A stretch of 8,628 nt of DNA. Source: Hyphomonas sp. (GTDB lineage Bacteria > Pseudomonadota > Alphaproteobacteria > Caulobacterales > Hyphomonadaceae). Shown here piece by piece: positions 1 to 6,078 of the stretch. The notes under the pieces were generated by a model. The model was not told the DNA's origin and ran no database searches. It saw nothing but the letters and a program-made list of their open reading frames with translations. Location: positions 1-8,628 of the forward strand of contig DNFL01000019.1 of the NCBI GenBank assembly GCA_003486945.1, read 5' to 3'. Each line of letters begins with the position of its first letter. Within the stretch, counting starts at the first letter, position 1. The translations under genes and the position numbers were made by a program.

Positions 1-642
1 AGAAGGAGGGGGGGGAGGAGGTGGAGGCGCAGGCGGCGGTGCCGGCTTCGGTGCATTGGCCCTCGCAATCGCCGCGATGCGGTTGCGGGCGAGATCCGAA
101 TAATGGCCGTCAGGATAGCGTTTCAGGTAGGCTTCGAAATCGGCGCTGTCCTGGCTGTCCTTGATCGAGGTCCAGAATGTCAGTTCCATCGTCATGTCCG
201 GCGCTTGTCCGGTAGCGGATGGCGCGGGCGCTGTTTCGGGCGGCGGGACGGACTGTTCCGCCGCGCGGCCGACATCGGCGACAAACTCCTTCCAGCGCGG
301 ATCGCTGCGGTCGCCGTCCCAGCCTATGAGGTCGGCGGACTGTGTCAGTTCGAACATGATCGGACGCTCGGCATCCTCGATCATGGCGGGCACGAGCACG
401 GAGGTGCGTTGGCCGAGTGTGGCTTCGGCGCGCACCCATTTCGATTTCACCGAGACGGCCGACCAGAGCACGATCACCACATCGGCGTCGCGCAGCATGC
501 CTTCGGTCACTTCATCATAGGTCTGGCCGGCGCGCAGCACCTTGTCCCACCAGACGGAAAAACCCTCTGCCTGCAGCGCTTCGGCAATCTGCTGCGCCTT
601 AGGCCGGTCGGCCCGGCTGTAGGATAGAAATATACTGGCCAT
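1..642 (-). CDS. TIR-domain protein, C-terminus off the left edge
   Basis: The first 214 codons are present with no stop before the window edge. Residues 3-125 look like a bacterial TIR (TIR_2) domain. It opens with IFLSYSRAD at 4-12, has the GFSVWWD strand at 27-33, the [10 protein letters not shown] strand at 52-61, and a WVRAE motif ending in Glu73, where TIR NADases carry their catalytic Glu. After a Pro/Ala linker, residues 154-192 hold a FWTSIKDS...[11 protein letters not shown]...LARNRI segment that I recall from other TIR and caspase-like bacterial proteins. A run of Pro follows (198-213). The start at 642 is chosen because [10 protein letters not shown] is the usual TIR beginning and GGGGGA lies about 6 bases upstream. 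The gene is divergent from the acyl-CoA synthetase. Such proteins may cleave NAD or act as signalling or defence effectors. The missing C-terminal part would decide; activity here is inferred. Confidence 0.85.
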   Translation of the reverse strand, partial: MASIFLSYSRADRPKAQQIAEALQAEGFSVWWDKVLRAGQTYDEVTEGMLRDADVVIVLWSAVSVKSKWVRAEATLGQRTSVLVPAMIEDAERPIMFELTQSADLIGWDGDRSDPRWKEFVADVGRAAEQSVPPPETAPAPSATGQAPDMTMELTFWTSIKDSQDSADFEAYLKRYPDGHYSDLARNRIAAIARANAPKPAPPPAPPPPPPPPS

Positions 643-803
643 GCATTGTCCCCCGGCAGCGCGATCTGTCGCAATCACTCCACAGGCGAAACGATTGCAC
701 AGAACCGGGCGGCGCCAAAGAGGGCAGTTTGGATGAAGCAGCCCGGAAGCCGCGCAGGGGCTGACAGCGGCGGGAAATGCCTTAAGTTCCAGAGACAAGA
801 AAC

Positions 804-810
804 GGGAGGA
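804..810 (+). promoter_or_regulatory. Ribosome binding site of the acyl-CoA synthetase
   Basis: GGGAGGA sits 4 bases before the ATG at 815 and fixes that start over the later in-frame Met codons. Confidence 0.7.
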
Positions 811-814
811 CGCG

Positions 815-2383
815 ATGATCGATACTGAGGCCATGCCTTACCTGGCAGACATTCCGCGTGTGCAGGCATCGATGCGGCCCGGTGAGACCGCGCTCTGGTT
901 CGAGGGCAAGTCGACAAGCTATGCGGATCTCGACACCCGCTCGAACCAGATTGCGAACGCACTGCTCGGCCTCGGCATTCAGCCGGGTGACCGGATTGGC
1001 TATCTGGCCAAGAATACCGACGTTTATTACGAGCTGCTGTACGGCTGCGCGAAGGCGCGGGCGGTGATGAACGGGGTCAATACGCGCCTTGCGCCGCCGG
1101 AAGTGAAATTCATCCTGTCGGATGCGAAGGCCAAAGTGCTGTTCGTCGGCAAGGATTTCTACGCCATGATCGACCAGATCAAGGCGGAGCTGCCGGAGCT
1201 GAAGCGGATCATCACGCTCGACGGCGACCGCGAGGACTGGGACTTTTTCCCCTCCTGGCGCAATGCGCAGCGCGCCGAGAATCCGAACCTGAAGATCGAG
1301 GGCGATGACGATGTCATCCAGCTCTACACGTCCGGCACGACCGGCCTGCCGAAAGGCGTACAGCTGACGAATGACAATTACCGCGCCTTCTTCACGCAGG
1401 CCGGCATGCTGGAATGGTCGAGCTATGATGCCGGCGAAGCGGTGATGAACGCGATGCCGCAATTCCATGTGGCGGGTGTGAATGTCGGCGTGCTGGCGAG
1501 CCTGCAGGGCGCGAAGACGGTGATCCTGCGTGATATCGATCCGCAGCTGATCCTGAAGCTCATCCCGGAGCACAGAATCGCCCACGCTTTCTGGGTGCCG
1601 GCGGTGATCCTGATGCTGACGCAGCAGCCCAATATCCGCGAGACGGATTTCTCCAGCCTGAAGCAGGTGTTTTATGGCGCTTCGCCGATTTCCGAAGCGC
1701 TGCTGCGCACGGCGGTGGAGATCATGGGCGCGCGCTTCACGCAGCTTTACGGACTGACTGAAACGGTGGGCGCCGGAACGTTCCTGCCGCCGGAAGCGCA
1801 TGATCCGTCATGGGGCAAGCTGCGCTCGTGCGGTGTGCCCTGGCCGGGCGCGGTGGTGCGCGTGGTCGACGCTGACGGCAAGCCGGTGAAGACCGGCGAG
1901 GTCGGCGAGATCGTGATCAAGTCAGGCTTCGTGATGAAGGGCTACTGGAACCGTGCCGAAGCAACGGCCGAAGCCGTGCGCGACGGATTTTTCCACACGG
2001 GCGATGCCGGATACTTCGACGAGGAAGGCTTCCTCTACATCCATGACCGCGTGAAGGACATGATCGTCTCCGGCGGCGAGAACGTCTATCCGGCAGAGGT
2101 GGAGAACGCGATATTCGGCGCTCCGGGCGTGGCGGATGTCGCGGTGATCGGCGTGCCGGACGAAAAATGGGGCGAGGCGGTGAAGGCCATCGTCGTGAAG
2201 AAGCCGGGCGAGGATCCGTCTGCGGACAGTATCATCGCTTGGGCGAAGGAGCGGATCGCCGCTTATAAGGCACCGAAATCGGTCGACTTCATCGACGCAC
2301 TTCCAAGAAACCCCTCCGGCAAGATCCTGCGCAAGGACCTGCGCGAACCTTACTGGAAGGGTATGACGCGGCGAGTGGGCTAA
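815..2383 (+). CDS. AMP-forming acyl-CoA synthetase (ANL superfamily)
   Basis: This 522-residue protein is full length for an acyl-CoA ligase. Such enzymes activate a carboxylic acid with ATP to an acyl-adenylate and then form the CoA thioester in the cytoplasm. Family motifs appear in order: the phosphate-binding loop [12 protein letters not shown] (171-182), QLYGLTET (310-317), the ATP-ribose site HTGD (394-397), the hinge region [16 protein letters not shown] (411-426), and the catalytic Lys503 in [12 protein letters not shown]. The start at 815 has GGGAGGA 4 bases upstream, and the N-terminus reads straight into the family fold. The substrate cannot be read from sequence; fatty, aromatic or other acids are possible. 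The gene stands alone, divergent from the TIR gene and convergent with soxR, and its TAA overlaps the soxR stop. No nearby gene points to a pathway. Confidence 0.95.
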   Translation: MIDTEAMPYLADIPRVQASMRPGETALWFEGKSTSYADLDTRSNQIANALLGLGIQPGDRIGYLAKNTDVYYELLYGCAKARAVMNGVNTRLAPPEVKFILSDAKAKVLFVGKDFYAMIDQIKAELPELKRIITLDGDREDWDFFPSWRNAQRAENPNLKIEGDDDVIQLYTSGTTGLPKGVQLTNDNYRAFFTQAGMLEWSSYDAGEAVMNAMPQFHVAGVNVGVLASLQGAKTVILRDIDPQLILKLIPEHRIAHAFWVPAVILMLTQQPNIRETDFSSLKQVFYGASPISEALLRTAVEIMGARFTQLYGLTETVGAGTFLPPEAHDPSWGKLRSCGVPWPGAVVRVVDADGKPVKTGEVGEIVIKSGFVMKGYWNRAEATAEAVRDGFFHTGDAGYFDEEGFLYIHDRVKDMIVSGGENVYPAEVENAIFGAPGVADVAVIGVPDEKWGEAVKAIVVKKPGEDPSADSIIAWAKERIAAYKAPKSVDFIDALPRNPSGKILRKDLREPYWKGMTRRVG

Positions 2384-2832
2384 GCACCGGCGGTTATAAA
2401 GCGCGGACCCGCGCCAGCCTCGCTCGCTTCGTCGGCGGGGTTGGCGAGGGCGCAGCGTTTGAGCGACAGGCAGCCGCAACCTATGCAGCCGTCCAGCCGG
2501 TCGCGCATGTTGGCGAGTTCGGCGATCTTCCGGTCGAGTTCATGGCGGATGCCCACGCTGATGCGGCGCCAGTCGGCGGCGGTTGGGGTGCGCTGATCGG
2601 GCAGGTCTGCGAAGGCGCCGGCAAGGTCAGCAATGCTGAGACCGAGGGACTGCGCAATGCGGATGAAGGAGACACGCCGGATGTCCGAGCGGAGGAAGCG
2701 GCGGTGTCGTCCGCCGCTGCGCAAGGAGCGGATCAGGCCGCGTTCCTCATAGTAACGAAGCGCCGAGACCGCGACACCGGTGCGCGCGGCAAGCTGGCCG
2801 ATGGTCAGGATGTCTGTATGTTTCAGGGTCAT
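2380..2832 (-). CDS. soxR: SoxR, redox-sensing MerR-family regulator
   Basis: The 150-residue product is a MerR-family activator of the SoxR type. The winged helix-turn-helix covers about residues 8-75 (LTIGQLAARTGVAVSALRYYEERGLI at 9-34, then a basic wing at 38-48). A dimerisation helix covers about 85-113. The [2Fe-2S] cluster motif CIGCGCLSLKRC gives Cys116, 119, 121 and 127, matching the C-x2-C-x-C-x5-C spacing of SoxR. Oxidation of the cluster, for example by redox-cycling compounds, switches the bound promoter on in known SoxR proteins. No soxS is visible, which fits non-enteric bacteria where SoxR controls targets directly. The ATG is 15 bases from the SoxR palindrome, so autoregulation is likely. 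There is no clear Shine-Dalgarno and the leader may be very short. The stop overlaps that of the convergent synthetase. Confidence 0.95.
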   Translation of the reverse strand: MTLKHTDILTIGQLAARTGVAVSALRYYEERGLIRSLRSGGRHRRFLRSDIRRVSFIRIAQSLGLSIADLAGAFADLPDQRTPTAADWRRISVGIRHELDRKIAELANMRDRLDGCIGCGCLSLKRCALANPADEASEAGAGPRFITAGA

Positions 2833-2844
2833 TGAACTTTTCGC

Positions 2845-2875
2845 TTGATCTCAAGTGCACTTGAGATTGTAGCAA
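2845..2875 (+). promoter_or_regulatory. SoxR-type promoter of the VOC gene with 19-base spacer
   Basis: A -35-like TTGATC (2845-2850) and a weak -10-like TAGCAA (2870-2875) are separated by exactly 19 bases, with the operator inside. This is the stretched spacing that MerR-family activators correct by twisting DNA. The predicted start of transcription near 2882 leaves about 32 leader bases, including AAAGGGA at 2900-2906. The layout is near-symmetric: read on the other strand the hexamers are TTGCTA and GATCAA, so soxR could fire from the same site. Confidence 0.6.
2848..2867. promoter_or_regulatory. SoxR operator, perfect 20-base palindrome
   Basis: ATCTCAAGTGCACTTGAGAT is its own reverse complement and closely matches the E. 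coli soxS SoxR box (CCTCAAGTTAACTTGAGG). It lies in the soxR-VOC intergenic space, where the SoxR family acts. Confidence 0.92.
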
Positions 2876-2913
2876 AAGTGTCAGGCAACCTCTACCCTGA
2901 AAGGGAAATCGCC

Positions 2914-3330
2914 ATGACACAGGCAATTCCGCGGCCCGCACGTATCGAACATGTCAACATCACTGTTCCGGACTCGGAACATGCTGCGCGTATCTTCGAG
3001 CAGGTTTTCGGCTGGCAGGTGCGCTGGCGCGGCAAGGCGATGAGCGGCGGACATACCGTGCATGTCGGCTCGCGCGATCACTACCTGGCGCTCTATTCAC
3101 CGCCGTCGGGGGCAGGGTGCCCGCAGCGGTTCGAGAAAGGCGTGCCGCTCAACCATATCGGCATCGAAGTCGATGATCTCGTTGCCATCGAGACGAAGGT
3201 GCGCGCTGCAGGCTTTGCGCCGTTCGGGCATGACGACTATGAGCCCGGACGAAGGTTCTATTTCTTCGACGAGAGCAATATCGAGTTTGAAGTCGTCTGC
3301 TATGCGCCGGTCTATGAGGCGAGCGTCTGA
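2914..3330 (+). CDS. VOC-family (glyoxalase/dioxygenase fold) protein, probable SoxR target
   Basis: The 138-residue product has the single-domain vicinal oxygen chelate fold in two beta-alpha-beta-beta-beta halves. Half one opens with RIEHVNITVPD (10-20) and ends with HYLALY (56-61). Half two opens with LNHIGIEVDD (79-88) and ends with NIEFEVVCY (122-130). His13, His81 and Glu124 or Glu126 sit where metal ligands occur in the superfamily. The fold serves glyoxalases, dioxygenases and drug-binding resistance proteins, and the sequence does not decide between them. The ATG at 2914 is preferred over an upstream TTG at 2845, because AAAGGGA precedes it, the fold begins just after it, and the TTG would lie inside the promoter. 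Control by SoxR is inferred from the divergent operator; a role in handling redox-active or electrophilic compounds would fit. Confidence 0.88.
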   Translation: MTQAIPRPARIEHVNITVPDSEHAARIFEQVFGWQVRWRGKAMSGGHTVHVGSRDHYLALYSPPSGAGCPQRFEKGVPLNHIGIEVDDLVAIETKVRAAGFAPFGHDDYEPGRRFYFFDESNIEFEVVCYAPVYEASV

Positions 3331-3347
3331 GCGCGGCCGGCGCTCAG
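3327..3347. terminator. Possible bidirectional terminator hairpin between convergent genes
   Basis: CTGAGCGC and GCGCTCAG form a perfect 8-base stem with a 5-base loop. The stem includes the stop codons of both convergent genes (VOC TGA at 3328-3330, Sel1 TGA at 3344-3346). There is no T-run on either side, so intrinsic termination is uncertain. Confidence 0.45.
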
Positions 3348-3613
3348 TGCGCCAGCTTCAGCCAGTCGCGGGCAGCCTGCAGGGCTTGCTTCACTTCGTC
3401 GGAACTCAGCATTTCCGCCATGTCCTGGCGCTGCGCCCTGGCTTCCTCATGACCGCGCACGGCGGCGAGATTGAACCATTTGTGGGCCTCGACGTAGTTG
3501 ATCTCTGCGCCCGTGCCGGTCGCGTAGGCGAGGCCGGCGCGGTAGAGGTCGTCGGGCTGCGAATGCGCGCCGAGCAGGACGCCGGGCGCAACGGGTATAT
3601 CTGAATAGGCCAT
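3344..3613 (-). CDS. Small Sel1-repeat protein
   Basis: The 89-residue product carries one recognisable Sel1-like repeat (residues 22-58): DLYRAGLAYATG, then the AHKWFNLAAVRGHEEA core, where small and aromatic residues match the A-x2-W/Y-x3-A-A-x2-G-x3-A pattern. A second helical pair follows (MAEMLSSDEVKQALQAARDWLK, 65-86). Sel1 repeats are protein-binding helical hairpins. No signal peptide or membrane segment is visible, so it is probably cytoplasmic. AGGGAAG is 7 bases before the ATG at 3613 and supports that start. The gene is convergent with the VOC gene and is preceded by a 202-base gap. Its partner is unknown. It may be an adaptor built from little more than one repeat. Confidence 0.8.
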   Translation of the reverse strand: MAYSDIPVAPGVLLGAHSQPDDLYRAGLAYATGTGAEINYVEAHKWFNLAAVRGHEEARAQRQDMAEMLSSDEVKQALQAARDWLKLAH

Positions 3614-3686
3614 GATCGTACTTCCCTGAACACCTTCGCCGCGCCCCGCCGGAGTTCAACCTCCGTGTCAGCTTGCGGCCATCACC

Positions 3687-3703
3687 TGCCGGATCGTCCG
3701 GCA
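3687..3703. repeat. Inverted repeat upstream of the Sel1 gene
   Basis: TGCCGGA and TCCGGCA are perfect 7-base arms around a 3-base centre. The element is 74 bases upstream of the Sel1 start and could be an operator or an RNA hairpin in its leader. No known consensus is recognised. Confidence 0.35.
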
Positions 3704-3815
3704 ACGGATGAAAGGTGCCCTGAAGGCATTGGAACATGGTTAACAGGCGAAAGGGTTGCGCGCGGCTTGGTTAAGGGCTGCGGCGCAGGCGTTAGGGAAA
3801 GCCCGTTTCCGGCCT

Positions 3816-4220
3816 CTATTCGATCGGCGGATAGCGCTCGAAGGCCATCATGCCGGCGATATGGTCCGTCCACGGCGGTTGCTCGGCGGTCTGCACGCGG
3901 GCGCCGGGCGGGAAGGCGGCGGGGTCGTCCAGCGTGACCGACTGGACATCGATTAGGCCGGGCAGGAAGGTCTCATTGATATAGTAGAGGCCGGTGCCGC
4001 AGTGTCCGCAGAAGTAGCGCCACGAGTCGCCGGAGGAATTGACCGCGCGCGGGGTGCCCTTGGTGAGGTGGAAGCGCTCCGCCGGCATCATCGCCCAGGC
4101 GACCATCGGCGAGCCGGAACTCTTCTGGCAGTCCCGGCAATGGCAGATCGACACCCGGTCCGGCGCCGCTGCCAGTTCATACCGCACCTCGCCGCACTGG
4201 CAGCCGCCCGCAATGGCCAT
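3816..4220 (-). CDS. GFA/CENP-V family zinc protein
   Basis: This 134-residue protein has the complete cysteine pattern of the GFA family (Mss4-like fold). Structural-zinc residues are Cys7 and Cys9 (GGCQCGEVRY) with Cys71 and Cys74 (FCGHCGTGL). The second site is Cys26, Cys28 and Cys31 (ICHCRDCQKSSG). Family members are annotated as glutathione-dependent formaldehyde-activating enzymes, but for most of them the reaction is unproven, so that name is not applied. The length is normal for a single domain. The start at 4220 is firm, with AAGGAGG 6 bases upstream. A perfect GTTC-N7-GTTC site lies 17 bases before the start, suggesting LexA control. The gene is isolated from carD by a strong terminator and so has its own promoter. 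A role in DNA-damage or aldehyde stress is inference. Confidence 0.9.
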   Translation of the reverse strand: MAIAGGCQCGEVRYELAAAPDRVSICHCRDCQKSSGSPMVAWAMMPAERFHLTKGTPRAVNSSGDSWRYFCGHCGTGLYYINETFLPGLIDVQSVTLDDPAAFPPGARVQTAEQPPWTDHIAGMMAFERYPPIE

Positions 4221-4226
4221 GAAACC

Positions 4227-4233
4227 CCTCCTT
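4227..4233 (-). promoter_or_regulatory. Strong ribosome binding site of the GFA gene
   Basis: Read on the minus strand this is AAGGAGG, a near-perfect Shine-Dalgarno, ending 6 bases before the ATG at 4220. Confidence 0.8.
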
Positions 4234-4237
4234 GTGT

Positions 4238-4252
4238 GTTCATGTTTTGTTC
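4238..4252. promoter_or_regulatory. Putative LexA (SOS) box of alphaproteobacterial type
   Basis: GTTCATGTTTTGTTC is an exact GTTC-N7-GTTC direct repeat, the LexA consensus in Alphaproteobacteria, including the T-rich centre common in SOS boxes. On the minus strand it reads GAAC-N7-GAAC, 17 bases upstream of the GFA start. It lies downstream of a -35-like TTGACT (4281 down to 4276), in the -10/start-site area, so bound LexA would block transcription. A clear -10 was not found. Confidence 0.65.
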
Positions 4253-4284
4253 AAAGTGCCTTATCCCTAGCCGCAAGTCAAAGA

Positions 4285-4312
4285 AAAACCCCGCCGTTGC
4301 CGGCGGGGTTTT
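4285..4312. terminator. Rho-independent terminator downstream of carD
   Basis: AAAACCCCGCCG and CGGCGGGGTTTT form a perfect 12-base stem with a TTGC loop. On the minus strand the hairpin is followed by T5-C-T3, so it ends the carD transcript, whose stop codon is 26 bases upstream. A shorter T4 on the plus strand would also stop antisense transcription. Confidence 0.93.
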
Positions 4313-4338
4313 CCTGTTTACTCTGGCTCAGCCCGGAT

Positions 4339-4863
4339 TCAGGCGGCCACTTTCTTCTTTGCCAGCGACTTGGCGAGCTTTTCCATCGCCTTGCCCTTGT
4401 CGATATTCTCGACAGCGGCGAGTTCGCGGGCCATCCGGTCCAGCGCGCTCTCATATAGTTGGCGCTCGGAGTAAGACTGTTCCGGCTGGTCATCGCCGCG
4501 GTGCAGGTCGCGCACGACTTCTGCGATCGAGATCAGGTCGCCCGAATTGATCTTGGCTTCGTATTCCTGGGCGCGGCGCGACCACATGGTGCGCTTGATG
4601 CGGGCCTTGCCGCCGAGGGTCTTCAGGGCGTCGTCCACCAGTTTCGAGCCGGCGAGGGCGCGCATGCCCGAGGCTTCGGCGCGGTTGGTCGGTACGCGCA
4701 GGATCATCTTGTCCTGGTCGAAAGCCACAACATAGACCTCAAGCGCCATGCCCGCGACCGTCTGCTTTTCAACGGCCGTGATCTTGCCGACGCCGTGGGC
4801 CGGATAGACAACGCTTTGCCCGACCTCGAACGCCAGTGCCCGAGCTTCTGCTTTTTTCGCCAT
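4339..4863 (-). CDS. carD: CarD-family RNA-polymerase-binding regulator (CdnL-like)
   Basis: The 174-residue product has the two CarD parts. The N-terminal RNA-polymerase-interaction domain spans about residues 10-65 (FEVGQSVVYPAHGVGKITAV at 12-31). The C-terminal helical domain spans about 75-160. Trp94 in MWSRR matches the Trp that wedges into the minor groove at the upstream edge of the bubble in known CarD structures. The protein binds RNA polymerase beta and stabilises open complexes, often at ribosomal and growth promoters. The ATG at 4863 is preferred over a GTG at 4893, because homologues begin with MxKK just before the fold; the AAGGG upstream is weak. The gene sits downstream of fdxA across 326 bases and probably has its own promoter. 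The strong terminator at 4285-4312 closes the transcript. Confidence 0.93.
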   Translation of the reverse strand: MAKKAEARALAFEVGQSVVYPAHGVGKITAVEKQTVAGMALEVYVVAFDQDKMILRVPTNRAEASGMRALAGSKLVDDALKTLGGKARIKRTMWSRRAQEYEAKINSGDLISIAEVVRDLHRGDDQPEQSYSERQLYESALDRMARELAAVENIDKGKAMEKLAKSLAKKKVAA

Positions 4864-5189
4864 ATCTGGAATGACCCTTTTTTCTACACACACGGAAGCG
4901 ATGCGTTCCCGAGCCCAGTTCCTGCAAATAGGACTGAGTTAGGATTTCCCGCTTCTCTAGGATTATTGATCAGGATGCAGCCATAGCATGAAAATGCCGG
5001 ATTTACAACAGGTGCGAGCAGGTGGCGCCAAAAGGTAAATGAAATGGAATCAAGCCCCTCGTTAAGATTTGGGGCACCATGGGGCCTGTAGCAGCTGCAG
5101 GTGAAGCCGCCCCGGGGAAGGGAGAATCGGGGCGCTTCAGGCCAATCAGACCGGGCGTCTGTAAAAATTTACAGACCGAAGCAGACGGC
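4864..5189. other. 326-base gap between carD and fdxA
   Basis: The stretch is less GC-rich than the rest of the window and has no ORF I would defend; the longest plausible peptide frames have neither a family match nor a good ribosome site. It must hold the carD promoter (minus strand) and the 3' end of fdxA. A 20-base palindrome at 5157-5176 is the only clear structured element. A small RNA is possible but unproven. Confidence 0.5.
5157..5176. repeat. 20-base inverted repeat just downstream of fdxA
   Basis: GTCTGTAAA and TTTACAGAC are perfect 9-base arms around AA. The element begins 13 bases past the fdxA stop on the minus strand. As RNA it would fold into an 8-base stem with a 4-base loop, but no T-run follows. 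It is either a terminator or RNA 3'-end element of fdxA, or an operator for an unidentified regulator. Confidence 0.55.
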
Positions 5190-5531
5190 TCAGTCGCCAG
5201 TGCCGGGATTGGCGCTGAAGAATTTCTCGAGCTTACCGGTCTGCTGAGCGAATTCTTCCCGGTCTGCCGGGGGCTCTTTCATACGGGTGATGTTCGGCCA
5301 GACCTTGGCATATTCGGAGTTCAGCTTCAGCCATTTGCCGTCGGGGTCGTCCTCGGTATCCGGTTTGATCGCCTCGACCGGGCATTCCGGCTCGCACACA
5401 CCGCAGTCGATGCACTCGTCCGGATGGATGACGAGCATGTTCTCGCCTTCGTAGAAGCAGTCGACCGGGCAGACCTCGACGCAGTCCATGTATTTGCAGC
5501 GGATGCAGGCATCGACGACGATGTAGGTCAT
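5190..5531 (-). CDS. fdxA: Seven-iron ferredoxin FdxA
   Basis: The 113-residue protein is a 7Fe ferredoxin like Azotobacter FdI, carrying one [3Fe-4S] and one [4Fe-4S] cluster. By alignment to FdI, Cys9, Cys17 and Cys50 bind the [3Fe-4S] cluster, and Cys21, Cys40, Cys43 and Cys46 bind the [4Fe-4S] cluster. Cys12 and Cys25 are extra, as in FdI. The tail ([23 protein letters not shown] and a GKLEKFF segment) is typical of the long-chain FdxA family. It is a soluble low-potential electron carrier; its partner here is unknown. The start at 5531 ([12 protein letters not shown]) matches the family. A TTG at 5573 would add 14 unrelated residues. No good Shine-Dalgarno is visible. It lies 100 bases after the terB-like gene and may have its own promoter. 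Confidence 0.95.
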   Translation of the reverse strand: MTYIVVDACIRCKYMDCVEVCPVDCFYEGENMLVIHPDECIDCGVCEPECPVEAIKPDTEDDPDGKWLKLNSEYAKVWPNITRMKEPPADREEFAQQTGKLEKFFSANPGTGD

Positions 5532-5570
5532 GGGGCGGAAAGTCTCGTTTGGTCCAATCGTGAGGCCAGC

Positions 5571-5599
5571 CAATTGGCGGCGCCGCCGCGCAGTGTCAA
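5571..5599 (-). promoter_or_regulatory. Possible fdxA promoter
   Basis: On the minus strand a perfect -35 TTGACA (5599 down to 5594) is followed after 17 bases by a poor -10 (CAATTG). The spacer holds the 12-base palindrome GGCGGCGCCGCC. It lies about 40 bases before the fdxA ATG, between terB-like and fdxA. Confidence 0.35.
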
Positions 5600-5631
5600 T
5601 GCGGCAGGCTCAACGGCACATGAAGAAACAC

Positions 5632-6078
5632 TCAATCCGGCGCTGAAGTGCGCGCTTCGGCCCGCTGGCGGGCGCCGGCGCGCTGCACATCGTCGACATG
5701 CAGGAGACCCGCAACATGGCGGACATAGGCGTCCTCGACATCCGAACGCTCGCCGTCCGACAGGACAACCCGGTAGATCGCCTCGATCACCTTGATCCGG
5801 TCTTCCAGAGGCAGCTTTTTCGCGTGGCGGGTGAACTGGTGGCTGCCGACGGCTTCTTCGGCGAGGGCCTCAGCCTGGGCCAGCACGGCGTCCGCCTTGT
5901 CGGCATCGAAGTTGAAGGACTCGAGCAGGATCTCGGCGATCATGTCGCTTTCGATGTTCACATACACCCCATCCACCAGCGCGGCTTCGACGAGCAAGGC
6001 GCCTACGGCGATTTCTGCCGGCATGGGTTGTTCGGCCGGTGTCTTCGGGGTGAACAGCTTTTTCAGGGACTTCATCAT
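5632..6078 (-). CDS. TerB-like (tellurite resistance family) protein
   Basis: The 148-residue all-helical product matches the TerB-like fold. After a basic N-terminus (MMKSLKKLF), two acidic repeats appear, ALVDGVYVNIESD (33-45) and VLSDGERSDVED (105-116). Each has the Asp-Gly-x-x-x-x-x-Glu arrangement typical of TerB and related metal-linked domains. The second is followed by YVRHVAGLLHV, then a polar tail. Despite the family name, tellurite resistance is not implied; no other ter gene is present. The ATG overlaps the S4 gene's stop as ATGA (6075-6078), with GGAGG just upstream inside the S4 gene, so translation is probably coupled. ATG at 6075 is a possible alternative start one codon later. 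Placement in the helicase-S4-fdxA cluster suggests a housekeeping role that is not known. Confidence 0.85.
   Translation of the reverse strand: MMKSLKKLFTPKTPAEQPMPAEIAVGALLVEAALVDGVYVNIESDMIAEILLESFNFDADKADAVLAQAEALAEEAVGSHQFTRHAKKLPLEDRIKVIEAIYRVVLSDGERSDVEDAYVRHVAGLLHVDDVQRAGARQRAEARTSAPD

Noticed and set aside
671..698. GCAATC/GATTGC inverted repeat between the TIR and synthetase genes
   Set aside because: Arms of 6 bases with 16 between are short enough to be chance and match no known operator.
782..1801. 339-residue open frame on the minus strand
   Set aside because: It is antisense to the strongly supported acyl-CoA synthetase, is rich in Arg/His/Leu as expected of a GC-rich shadow frame, and shows no family motif.
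2845..2913. Upstream TTG start that would lengthen the VOC protein by 23 residues
   Set aside because: It would place coding sequence over the SoxR operator; the ATG at 2914 has a ribosome site and fits the fold.
3735..3776. Two GGTTAA elements as a CtrA-type site
   Set aside because: CtrA sites need TTAA-N7-TTAA; here the copies are about 30 bases apart.
4864..4893. GTG start adding 10 residues to CarD
   Set aside because: The extra residues do not match the family start; MAKK at 4863 does.
4910..4930. GAAC direct repeat on the minus strand upstream of carD, as a second SOS box
   Set aside because: The spacing is 9 bases instead of the required 7.
5079..5795. 238-residue open frame on the plus strand
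   Set aside because: It runs antisense to fdxA and terB-like, with no recognisable domain; fdxA motifs on the other strand are decisive.
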